Source: Clostridiaceae bacterium
Lineage (GTDB): Bacteria; Bacillota; Clostridia; Oscillospirales; Acutalibacteraceae
NCBI GenBank assembly: GCA_904502215.1
Contig: CAJGDQ010000045.1
Coordinates: 1-7,667 of the forward strand
Length of the DNA: 7,667 bases
Direction: 5' to 3'
Shown: piece after piece, positions 1-6,339 of the stretch
How positions within the stretch are numbered: position 1 is the first letter of the stretch
How the letters are laid out: each line of letters opens with the position of its first letter
Position numbers and translations under genes: made by a program
The notes under the pieces: model-generated
Seen by the model: only the letters and a program-made list of their open reading frames with translations
What the model was told of the DNA's origin: nothing
The model's database searches: none

Positions 1-1229
1 CTGTAAACAAGAGCCGCTATTGTTCCAAGTATTGCACCGCAAATGCCCATATAAAAAATTGCAACAACCGAAACCGAAATATTTATAACCATTTCGAAAA
101 TTGCATGGGAACGGGTTTTATCAAAATCTCCTGAATATTCGATAACGCTGTTCGAAGGCAACTTTGCATTTGAAGCTAAATTCATTATTACAAAAAGTAA
201 AACAAGCCAGGTATTTGTATATTCGGCATCGTTAATTCCGCTTGTATATATTTGTATCAAAGGCAATAGGAATACAGCCATAAGGGTATAAATAATATAG
301 GTTGCCATTATATAGAAGGTTTCATAGGCATTATATAATTTATCAAACTTTTCTCTATCAATATGGAACATTTGACCCAAGGCAAATGTGAAAGATGAGA
401 TTAAATTTGTTATAAAATTTTGAATCTGAGAAAAGAAGATATTATATATAGCATAGATACTAGCTGCCTTAAAATCGCAAAGGATGGAAATTAAAATCAC
501 ATCGGTGTTATTAAATACCATACCTGATAGCTGATGAACTAAAACCGAGTTCTTTTGCGCAATCGCCTTAAAATCAGGCTTGGCCTTTAAATCAAGCCAT
601 TTATATCTGCGTTTAGCATAGAAATATAAAAAGGCTAGCTGAGCGAGATATATTATGCAATAAACCAACTGAATAAGAATAAGGCTATCGGTTAAAAGCA
701 AAACAAGTATTTTACCGATATTCGAAGCTAACTGGAGAATGGTTTCGGAGTTGTTTATAACATACTTCCTACCGTCAACCTCCATAAGTATTCTATATTT
801 CGCCTGAATAAAATAACTAAACAATGCAGGCAAAGCGGTTAATATGATTATACAGAAGAGAACGTTGCTATCTATCGAGGTGGGTATTACATAGGCATAT
901 ACTATGGCAATAATAAGAACAATCGCAAGGTATATTATGCCGGTTCTTTTATAATAAATATTGGTTGCACTAAGAACTTCACTAACGCTCTTATAGTCCT
1001 TCTCGCCTATTCTTTTATATAAAGCCTGGGTTGTTGCAAGGCCAACACCTGCTTCAAGAAGAAATAAATAAACGAAAATTTGCTTAATCGTTGAAAGAAC
1101 ACCGTTAACCTCAGAACCGAAATTTTCAAGATATAATCTCGGCAAGAGAAAGCTGAGTGATATAAGCACTATCTGATATATAAGGGATGATATCAGATTG
1201 TTTTTTATTCTCTTATCCTTATTTGCCAT
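1..1229 (-). CDS. Oligosaccharide/polysaccharide flippase (Wzx/MVF-like), 3' end cut by window edge
   Basis: Integral membrane protein of the polysaccharide-flippase type, expected to move lipid-linked glycan intermediates across the cytoplasmic membrane. The ATG at 1229 has a GAGGAGG Shine-Dalgarno at 1237-1243, 7 nt upstream, so the start is secure. The product begins MANKDKRIKNNL, a short basic cytoplasmic tail, then runs through many hydrophobic segments (IYQIVLISLSFLLPRLY, YLAIVLIIAIVYAYVI, LLFVIMNLASNA). An early LYLENFGSEVNGVLSTIKQI stretch matches the first-helix region of this family. About 409 codons are visible and still open at base 1; the family is usually 470-510 residues, so the last two or so helices are probably missing. 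It lies 31 bp after the acetyltransferase stop and is the third gene of the operon. The family call is confident; the substrate is unknown. Confidence 0.85.
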   Translation of the reverse strand, partial: MANKDKRIKNNLISSLIYQIVLISLSFLLPRLYLENFGSEVNGVLSTIKQIFVYLFLLEAGVGLATTQALYKRIGEKDYKSVSEVLSATNIYYKRTGIIYLAIVLIIAIVYAYVIPTSIDSNVLFCIIILTALPALFSYFIQAKYRILMEVDGRKYVINNSETILQLASNIGKILVLLLTDSLILIQLVYCIIYLAQLAFLYFYAKRRYKWLDLKAKPDFKAIAQKNSVLVHQLSGMVFNNTDVILISILCDFKAASIYAIYNIFFSQIQNFITNLISSFTFALGQMFHIDREKFDKLYNAYETFYIMATYIIYTLMAVFLLPLIQIYTSGINDAEYTNTWLVLLFVIMNLASNAKLPSNSVIEYSGDFDKTRSHAIFEMVINISVSVVAIFYMGICGAILGTIAALVY

Positions 1230-1236
1230 TTTGCCA

Positions 1237-1243
1237 CCTCCTC
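1237..1243 (-). promoter_or_regulatory. Ribosome binding site of the flippase gene
   Basis: GAGGAGG, 7 nt before the ATG at 1229. It fixes that start and gives the flippase independent translation initiation within the operon. Confidence 0.8.
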
Positions 1244-1260
1244 AACTTAATTATCTTAAT

Positions 1261-1803
1261 TTATACACGGTTGCAAATATAATCCGCAGTAGCGTTTTCT
1301 TTAGGAATTATCCTTGCTGGATTTCCAATAACTATGCTATGGTCGGGAACATCGAAATTAACATAGGTTAAAGGAGCAATAAGAACATCGCTTCCGATTT
1401 TAACATTTCCAACTATAACAGCATTCGTTCCTATCCAACAGTTATCCGCAATAACGGGAGTTCCCTTTCTTTTTCCTCGGTTTTCAATGCCGATTGTTAC
1501 TCCTGTGCCTATATTTATATTTTTTCCAAGCTTTGCATCAGGATGAATTATCAAACGACCAAAATGTCCGATATAAAAGCCCTCGCCTATATTGGTCCTT
1601 GCAGGGATTTGGATTTTAGTTTTATTGGATAAATGCATAAGCCTTAAAATATAAAAAATCTTCAAGGGTAAAAATTTGCAAGTATTAGCTTTTCTGAAAG
1701 CCGATATGTATTTAATCTCGAGCGGTCTAAAAAGCTTTTTTAAAATTGGCTCTCCGGCTTCGCCATAATACCTATAAAGGTCTTTTTTAAAAATATCATT
1801 CAT
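1261..1803 (-). CDS. Hexapeptide-repeat (left-handed beta-helix) O-acetyltransferase, CysE/colanic-acid type
   Basis: Probable acetyl-CoA-dependent O-acetyltransferase of about 180 residues, acting in the cytoplasm on a sugar or other hydroxyl acceptor. The N-terminal ~60 residues are helical (MNDIFKKDLYRYYGEAGEP, as in serine-acetyltransferase-like proteins). From about residue 64 to 165 there are hexapeptide repeats: IPARTNIGEGFYIGHFG, LGKNINIGTGVTIG, IADNCWIGTNAVIVGNVKIG. It ends with the typical IGNPARII signature. His80 in YIGHFG is the likely catalytic histidine. I chose the ATG at 1803, which lies 10 nt after the upstream stop. A TTG at 1833 would add ten lysine-rich residues, overlap the previous gene and has no Shine-Dalgarno. 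The ATG itself has only a weak site, so translational coupling is likely. Lying between a GtrA-like gene and a flippase, it more likely decorates a surface glycan than makes O-acetylserine. Confidence 0.85.
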   Translation of the reverse strand: MNDIFKKDLYRYYGEAGEPILKKLFRPLEIKYISAFRKANTCKFLPLKIFYILRLMHLSNKTKIQIPARTNIGEGFYIGHFGRLIIHPDAKLGKNINIGTGVTIGIENRGKRKGTPVIADNCWIGTNAVIVGNVKIGSDVLIAPLTYVNFDVPDHSIVIGNPARIIPKENATADYICNRV

Positions 1804-1813
1804 TTTTTCACAC

Positions 1814-2194
1814 TCATTTTTCTTTTGCTTCAAGAAATATTTTTCTTGTTATAAAATTATAAATCGGCACTATAACCATCGCAAAGATTTTAACTATCAA
1901 ATAGTAGACCGTAGTAAACCTTATGCCAATCCATAAAATAAATTGATTTAAACACAATCCGCCGATACTTAAAATTACAAATATTATAAACTCTTTGATT
2001 TTGCCTTGATTTTTGCTTTTGAAAACAAAGGTCATACTCAAAAGATAATTAACTATAACCGAAACACAAAATGAAATCATTGAAGAGAGTAATACATCAA
2101 CAAAAAGCAGTTCTTTTAATATAACAAGAACGCCAACATCAACAATTGCAGCAATAACACCAACAATTCCAAACTTGATTATTTGCAATATCAA
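1814..2194 (-). CDS. GtrA-family four-helix membrane protein
   Basis: Small (126 residues), very hydrophobic protein with four predicted membrane spans at about 7-28, 34-55, 70-93 and 97-117. It carries two GtrA-family signatures: NYLLSMTFVFKSK after span 2 and YNFITRKIFL at the C-terminus. Members of this family are associated with lipid-linked sugar translocation or glycosyl modification of surface polymers and often sit beside glycosyltransferase or polysaccharide genes. The start is a TTG at 2194 (product begins with Met, then ILQIIKFGIVG); a perfect AAGGAGG at 2204-2210 is 9 nt away, and no ATG competes. It is the first gene after a strong promoter and a terminator, so it opens the glycan operon. 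Its stop is 10 nt before the acetyltransferase ATG. The family call is firm; the exact sugar is unknown. Confidence 0.85.
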   Translation of the reverse strand: MILQIIKFGIVGVIAAIVDVGVLVILKELLFVDVLLSSMISFCVSVIVNYLLSMTFVFKSKNQGKIKEFIIFVILSIGGLCLNQFILWIGIRFTTVYYLIVKIFAMVIVPIYNFITRKIFLEAKEK

Positions 2195-2203
2195 TCCCTG
2201 TTT

Positions 2204-2210
2204 CCTCCTT
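2204..2210 (-). promoter_or_regulatory. Ribosome binding site that sets a TTG start (GtrA gene)
   Basis: AAGGAGG, a full anti-16S match, 9 nt upstream of the TTG at 2194. A second TTG at 2188 would be 15 nt away, too far, and no ATG lies near. This is the basis for calling a non-ATG start. Confidence 0.75.
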
Positions 2211-2263
2211 CAATTTGTTAAAAAAAGAATATAGTTATGCCATTCTATTATATAATCTATATT

Positions 2264-2292
2264 ATTATATCATATATATTAGCAAAAATCAA
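2264..2292 (-). promoter_or_regulatory. Promoter of the GtrA-acetyltransferase-flippase operon
   Basis: Minus-strand -35 TTGATT (2287-2292), 17-nt spacer, and perfect -10 TATAAT (2264-2269) preceded by TGA, i.e. an extended -10. It lies downstream of the terminator of the c-di-GMP gene and about 60-70 nt before the TTG start, so the operon is transcribed independently. The region is very AT-rich, which raises the chance of look-alike boxes, but the spacing and extended -10 are ideal. Confidence 0.7.
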
Positions 2293-2329
2293 TGTTTTAA
2301 GCCTTTTTTCTATTACCAAAAATAAAGAA

Positions 2330-2369
2330 AAATCAACCCGCAAACAGTAAAATGTTTGCGGGTTGATTT
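2330..2369 (-). terminator. Rho-independent terminator of the c-di-GMP enzyme gene
   Basis: Perfect 17-bp stem (2330-2346 with 2353-2369) and 6-nt loop; the GC-rich part is AACCCGCAAAC / GTTTGCGGGTT. On the minus strand it is followed by a T-rich tail (TTTTTCTTTATTTTT). The stem begins 5 bp after the TAA at 2375-2377. It separates the enzyme gene from the glycan operon. There is no T-tract on the plus side, so it works in the minus direction. Confidence 0.9.
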
Positions 2370-2374
2370 ATTGA

Positions 2375-5300
2375 TTAAAAACTCTTTTTTAAGTCGCTTA
2401 TAACTCGGTGGAAACCTTCATATACAATGGTTTCATCCGTTTTTTCGGTGCATCTTCCGGAGCAACGAACAAGCACCTCTCCTTCTTGTGGGTGGTTCCA
2501 AAGATATTCAACCTGAACAACATCGCCGCTGTTAGCCATTTCGCTAACCATCATATCAACCGTAGCCAAGTATTCAGGATTAATATTTTTCTCCCAATGA
2601 GAATAACAATCATTAGGCATAATGCTATTATCAACGCCTAATAATTTTCTCATAATTTCATCGGCATATAATTCATTTTCACCTGTTTTAAGATTATTTC
2701 TTATAATCCACAAGCCTATATTAAGACCGCTCAATATCTCTTTCATTTCCATATTAACTATCGGAGAATGTCTTTTCTCCTTTGCTAACTGTTCGATATA
2801 TTCCAAATGGTTAATATATTCTTCTGAATCCTTCAAGAAATACTTGGCCTCAATATCCTCAGCAGAGCAAGGCTTATCAAACAAATATCCTTGGAAAATA
2901 TCCGCCTGCAAGCCCGATAAAACCAAAAGTTCTTTCTTTGTTTCAACGCCCTCTAAGCAAACCTTGAGCGAATTTGATTTTGCAAATTCCAAAACATTGT
3001 AAATCAGGTTATAGTTATACCCGTTTTCTTTAATATCTTTTATAAATACACGGTCAACCTTAAGTATATTTGCATGAATATGTTTTAGATTGCCAAGGTT
3101 TGAATATCCTGTTCCGAAATCATCAATGGCAATTTGGATTCCGGCATCTCTAAGCTTTGTTAAAATAGCAAATACTTCCTCATCCTCATCCAACTGGGTT
3201 GATTCGGTAATTTCAAGAATTAAAGCCTCGCCCGGAAGTTCATATTTTGAAAGAAGTTTTATAATTTGAGAAGCTGTTTGCTTCTTTTCTAACTGCTTGG
3301 GTGAAACATTTACACTGATTTTGAAATCAGGGTTAAACTTACGCCATTCTTTGCACTTGCGAAGTGCCTCTTCAACAACCCAAAGACCAACCTCATTGAT
3401 AAGACCGGTTCTCTCAAGCATCGGTATAAACTGGTCGGGGAAAATTCTCCCCTTAGTTTTTGAGGTATACCTAAGCAAAGCCTCAACCGAAACTATAGAA
3501 TAGTCTTCAGCGTTGATTTGCGGCTGATACACAAGATTAAAGCCTTCAAAGTTATTTTTCGTGCTTTCTTCAAGCTCCTCAAAAAGCTCAACCTCGGAAA
3601 TTCTTTCAAGCAAGCTATCCTTTGAGAAGAAGAAAATTTGGCCAACTCCGTTCTTTTTAGAATTGCTGAGAACCTGAACGGCATAATCATAAATATTTTC
3701 GGTGTCGATATAAACCGAGCTATCATTCGGAACAACCGAAGCGGAAATGGTGCATTTAGCGGCCAGAGCTTCCTTTATGCTAGCAAAAATCTTCTCAATT
3801 TCCTTGCTGGAACTAACATCCAAAAGAACAACAAAACGGTCTTTTTCGGTATGATAAATTTGCCACATTGAGAATCTTTTTTCAAGCTCCTCAGCTAACA
3901 TTTTCAGCATATTATCGCCATATACCGAGCCATGCTTCAAATTGATTTCCGATAGATTATCAATATCCATAAGCATTAAACAGTTAAATTGATTTACAAC
4001 CTCTCCATGAAGGTCTAATTTAAGCTTTGTTTTATTAAACAAGGTTGTAATAGGATTATAAAGATGTTTAACAGCATTTTGGGATATTCTTCCGATAACA
4101 ACAAAATGTGCGTCCATTTCATCCTTGATAACATTGCCTCGGCAATTTACCCAACGCATACTATTATTGTTGTTCATACGGAAATTAATATCTATTGTTT
4201 CGGTATCACGTTTTATAATAGAATATATTGCATCTCTAACAAGGGCATGGTCATTAATATGAACGTAAGATAAAATTTTATCAATATCGCTTGAAATTTC
4301 ACTTCCATCTGCAAGATTAAAGCTACTGTTATTACCACCGAAGAAACGAACATATCCCGTTTCAATATTCATAAGGTATAAATAGTCATCTGTGCTAACC
4401 TTTAAGGATTCTAACAATTCGCAATACTTATCTATTTGCAACTGCTTGATACCCTTTGAACCCTCTTGCCAAGGGAATGTTTCTTGCTTGGTTTCGGTTT
4501 TGTTCTTATACATTTCCTTGTCGGCACGGCGCAAAACATCAGAAAGCTGATGGTCCTTCATTTTATCAAAACGAGAAGCGCCATAAGCACAGGATACTTT
4601 ACATTCGGGATAACCCTCAACCGAAAGAGACTGCATATCGGCAACACAAGCCGCAAGCTTTTCCTCACTATTGGCATCAGATAAAATTACAACAAATTCA
4701 TCTCCGCCGAGACGGTAAACATTAGAAGAATCAAAAATATCAGACAAATGGTTTGCAAAAGTTAAAAGAAGCTTATCTCCTGCCATATGACCGAAAACAT
4801 CGTTGGCAATCTTTAATTTATTAACATCAAAAACCGCAACAAAGAAATCGGCATTTCCCTCAATAATTTTGTTGTTTAATTCAAGTTCTTTATCCATAAA
4901 TGCGGATTTGTTTCCAACGCCTGTAAGCCCGTCCATATGAGCCTCTTTATCAAGCAAATGAATTTGCTGACGCAGGATTTTGCGGGTTTCTATAAATGTT
5001 TTTGTTAATTCACCGATTTCATCGTATGTATCAACTTTAATATCAAAATCATATTCGCCATCGGTTAGGTGTTTAGCTGCTTCATTGAGCCTTTTAATTG
5101 GGCGGGTTAATTTTTTGCTTAATACATACGCAATAAAGGTAGCCACCAAAACAACCAAACCGGTAATTGCCAGGTTAGCAAGTGTTAACATATTTTGCTG
5201 ATGGTATATCTCCGACTCAGGAGCAAAGCATATCATCAACATTCCGTTTCGAAGCTTGCAGCTTGCTAACTTTTTCTTCTCGCCCTTAAGCTTATAAGAA

Positions 5301-6109
5301 ATCAATTCCTTGGTGCTTTCTTGCTTGGTGAGCTTATCTATAACCCCTTCAAAACCGGGGTCTCCCTCACCTATTAAAACGCCACGCTCAAAATTCGGGT
5401 GATATAAAACCGTGCCATCGCTTTTTAAAACTGCTGCTTGTCCCGAATTAAAAATGGAAACCTCTTTAACAAGATTAACAATATGTTCGGTGAAAATATC
5501 CGCACCGATAACTCCAACCAATTTTTCATCCTTATAAATCGGCACAACATAAGAAATAATATATCTTTCAATGTTAGCATCATAATATGCCTCAAACCAG
5601 GTTGCTTTACCGCTAACCGTAGGCACATACCACCAACCAACATGCTCCTCATCATTATCAGGAAATGCAGATATTTCGGTTAGAGGATGATATATAAATT
5701 CATCGGTTTCTTTATATTTAACATAGTAAAATCCGTCGGTCTTGCCGATATATGCAGGGTCATAATGCATATATACCGCCGCCGCACCGGCAGTATTCTC
5801 AATATGATGCAAGGCATTCTTTTGAATATCAGCCGAAAATTTTTCTCTGAATCCATCATCTTTTATGGATTCAATGCTTGGCAACTCCGATTCTACGAAA
5901 TGCGCAAGGGTGTTAACCGATTCCTCAACCTTTGCAAAAGTAATGTCGATATTATCTGCATTATTCTTGCATAAAAGACGCATATTCTCCGTAGAACTTT
6001 GATTAATAACATTAGCGGTCAAAAAAATCCCCATAGCGCCTATAATTAACGAGGATATTAAAACGCTATAGAACAGCAACCACATAATTTTAGCGCGAAT
6101 TGATTTCAT
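2375..6109 (-). CDS. Membrane-bound dCache-HAMP-GGDEF-PAS-GGDEF(degenerate)-EAL-PAS cyclic-di-GMP enzyme
   Basis: Likely bifunctional c-di-GMP synthase/phosphodiesterase of 1244 residues. Order (numbered from the ATG at 6109): membrane span 8-31; extracytoplasmic dCache-like sensor 32-300, with the GWWYVP...PIYKDEKLVGVIGADIF pattern; span 308-330; HAMP 331-385 (LTRPIKRL); GGDEF 388-540 with MDGLTGVGN, Asp428 in FDVNKLK and intact GGDEF at 468-472; PAS-like 565-680; second GGDEF fold 683-830 with EKDRF at 755-759 in place of GGDEF; EAL 835-1085; PAS-like 1118-1238. The EAL keeps EAL 876-878, Asn934, Glu966, Asp996/997, Lys1017, Glu1053 and Gln1073, so hydrolysis should be possible. The first GGDEF lacks the RxxD inhibitory site (FDSS at 459-462). 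I preferred this ATG over a TTG at 6139 because GGGGGA lies 7 nt upstream. It is monocistronic, between two terminators. The domains are confident; the net activity and ligand are unknown. Confidence 0.93.
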   Translation of the reverse strand: MKSIRAKIMWLLFYSVLISSLIIGAMGIFLTANVINQSSTENMRLLCKNNADNIDITFAKVEESVNTLAHFVESELPSIESIKDDGFREKFSADIQKNALHHIENTAGAAAVYMHYDPAYIGKTDGFYYVKYKETDEFIYHPLTEISAFPDNDEEHVGWWYVPTVSGKATWFEAYYDANIERYIISYVVPIYKDEKLVGVIGADIFTEHIVNLVKEVSIFNSGQAAVLKSDGTVLYHPNFERGVLIGEGDPGFEGVIDKLTKQESTKELISYKLKGEKKKLASCKLRNGMLMICFAPESEIYHQQNMLTLANLAITGLVVLVATFIAYVLSKKLTRPIKRLNEAAKHLTDGEYDFDIKVDTYDEIGELTKTFIETRKILRQQIHLLDKEAHMDGLTGVGNKSAFMDKELELNNKIIEGNADFFVAVFDVNKLKIANDVFGHMAGDKLLLTFANHLSDIFDSSNVYRLGGDEFVVILSDANSEEKLAACVADMQSLSVEGYPECKVSCAYGASRFDKMKDHQLSDVLRRADKEMYKNKTETKQETFPWQEGSKGIKQLQIDKYCELLESLKVSTDDYLYLMNIETGYVRFFGGNNSSFNLADGSEISSDIDKILSYVHINDHALVRDAIYSIIKRDTETIDINFRMNNNNSMRWVNCRGNVIKDEMDAHFVVIGRISQNAVKHLYNPITTLFNKTKLKLDLHGEVVNQFNCLMLMDIDNLSEINLKHGSVYGDNMLKMLAEELEKRFSMWQIYHTEKDRFVVLLDVSSSKEIEKIFASIKEALAAKCTISASVVPNDSSVYIDTENIYDYAVQVLSNSKKNGVGQIFFFSKDSLLERISEVELFEELEESTKNNFEGFNLVYQPQINAEDYSIVSVEALLRYTSKTKGRIFPDQFIPMLERTGLINEVGLWVVEEALRKCKEWRKFNPDFKISVNVSPKQLEKKQTASQIIKLLSKYELPGEALILEITESTQLDEDEEVFAILTKLRDAGIQIAIDDFGTGYSNLGNLKHIHANILKVDRVFIKDIKENGYNYNLIYNVLEFAKSNSLKVCLEGVETKKELLVLSGLQADIFQGYLFDKPCSAEDIEAKYFLKDSEEYINHLEYIEQLAKEKRHSPIVNMEMKEILSGLNIGLWIIRNNLKTGENELYADEIMRKLLGVDNSIMPNDCYSHWEKNINPEYLATVDMMVSEMANSGDVVQVEYLWNHPQEGEVLVRCSGRCTEKTDETIVYEGFHRVISDLKKSF

Positions 6110-6116
6110 TATATTG

Positions 6117-6122
6117 TCCCCC
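6117..6122 (-). promoter_or_regulatory. Probable ribosome binding site of the c-di-GMP enzyme gene
   Basis: GGGGGA, 7 nt before the ATG at 6109. It is an imperfect anti-16S match, but it favours this ATG over an in-frame TTG at 6139 that lacks any such site and would put ten extra residues before the membrane anchor. Confidence 0.55.
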
Positions 6123-6152
6123 AATATGTTAAAATACAATTATTCATAATTT

Positions 6153-6181
6153 ATAATAACATAAAAAAAATCAAATAGCAA
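6153..6181 (-). promoter_or_regulatory. Candidate promoter of the c-di-GMP enzyme gene
   Basis: Minus-strand -35 TTGCTA (6176-6181), 17-nt spacer, and -10 TATTAT (6153-6158) with an upstream TG (extended -10). An overlapping alternative uses a perfect TTGACA at 6198-6203 with a weak TGCTAT at 6175-6180, also spaced by 17. Either gives a short leader with no room for a riboswitch. Which is used cannot be decided from sequence. Confidence 0.5.
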
Positions 6182-6258
6182 CAATATCTGCATTATTTGT
6201 CAAATAAAAGAGTAACTACACCAAAAACTGCGGATTAAATACATATCACCAAAACAAG

Positions 6259-6296
6259 AAAAAACTCAAAACACCAAAAGGTGTTTTGAGTTTTTT
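6259..6296 (-). terminator. Terminator of the hydrolase gene, probably bidirectional
   Basis: Perfect 17-bp stem (6259-6275 with 6280-6296), 4-nt loop, core ACTCAAAACACC / GGTGTTTTGAGT. Both strands carry a T-tract after the stem (minus GTTTTTTCTTGTTTT; plus GTTTTTTTGG), so it could stop transcription from either side. It lies about 45 bp after the hydrolase stop and isolates the c-di-GMP gene. Confidence 0.88.
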
Positions 6297-6307
6297 TGGC
6301 AAGTTGC

Positions 6308-6325
6308 ACCGATTTAGATATCGGT
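6308..6325. repeat. 18-bp palindrome-armed repeat, copy 1
   Basis: ACCGATTTAGATATCGGT. The arms ACCGAT / ATCGGT are perfect inverted repeats around the 6-bp core TTAGAT. It lies 14 bp after the hydrolase stop and just before its terminator. An exact copy in reverse orientation sits at 7628-7645. Function unknown: possible operator, recombination site or mobile-element end. Confidence 0.8.
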
Positions 6326-6339
6326 TAATAACACAAAAA

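Noticed and set aside
1804..1833. TTG start at 1833 for the acetyltransferase
   Set aside because: No ribosome binding site, a 20-bp overlap with the previous gene, and a lysine-rich extension not typical of the family; the ATG at 1803 is better.
2408..5974. Several plus-strand and one or two alternative minus-strand open frames of 68-126 codons inside the c-di-GMP enzyme gene
   Set aside because: They lie wholly within a 1244-codon gene with clear domains, have no good ribosome binding sites and no recognisable protein features. They are frame shadows.
6110..6260. Possible c-di-GMP riboswitch ahead of the c-di-GMP enzyme
   Set aside because: The leader from either candidate promoter is about 40-70 nt, too short, with no conserved aptamer core visible.
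6306..6326. Integron attC site or CRISPR repeat
   Set aside because: The repeat follows a gene stop, but the flanking bases do not fit the GTTRRRY core, there are only two copies 1.3 kb apart, and there is no integrase or spacer array.
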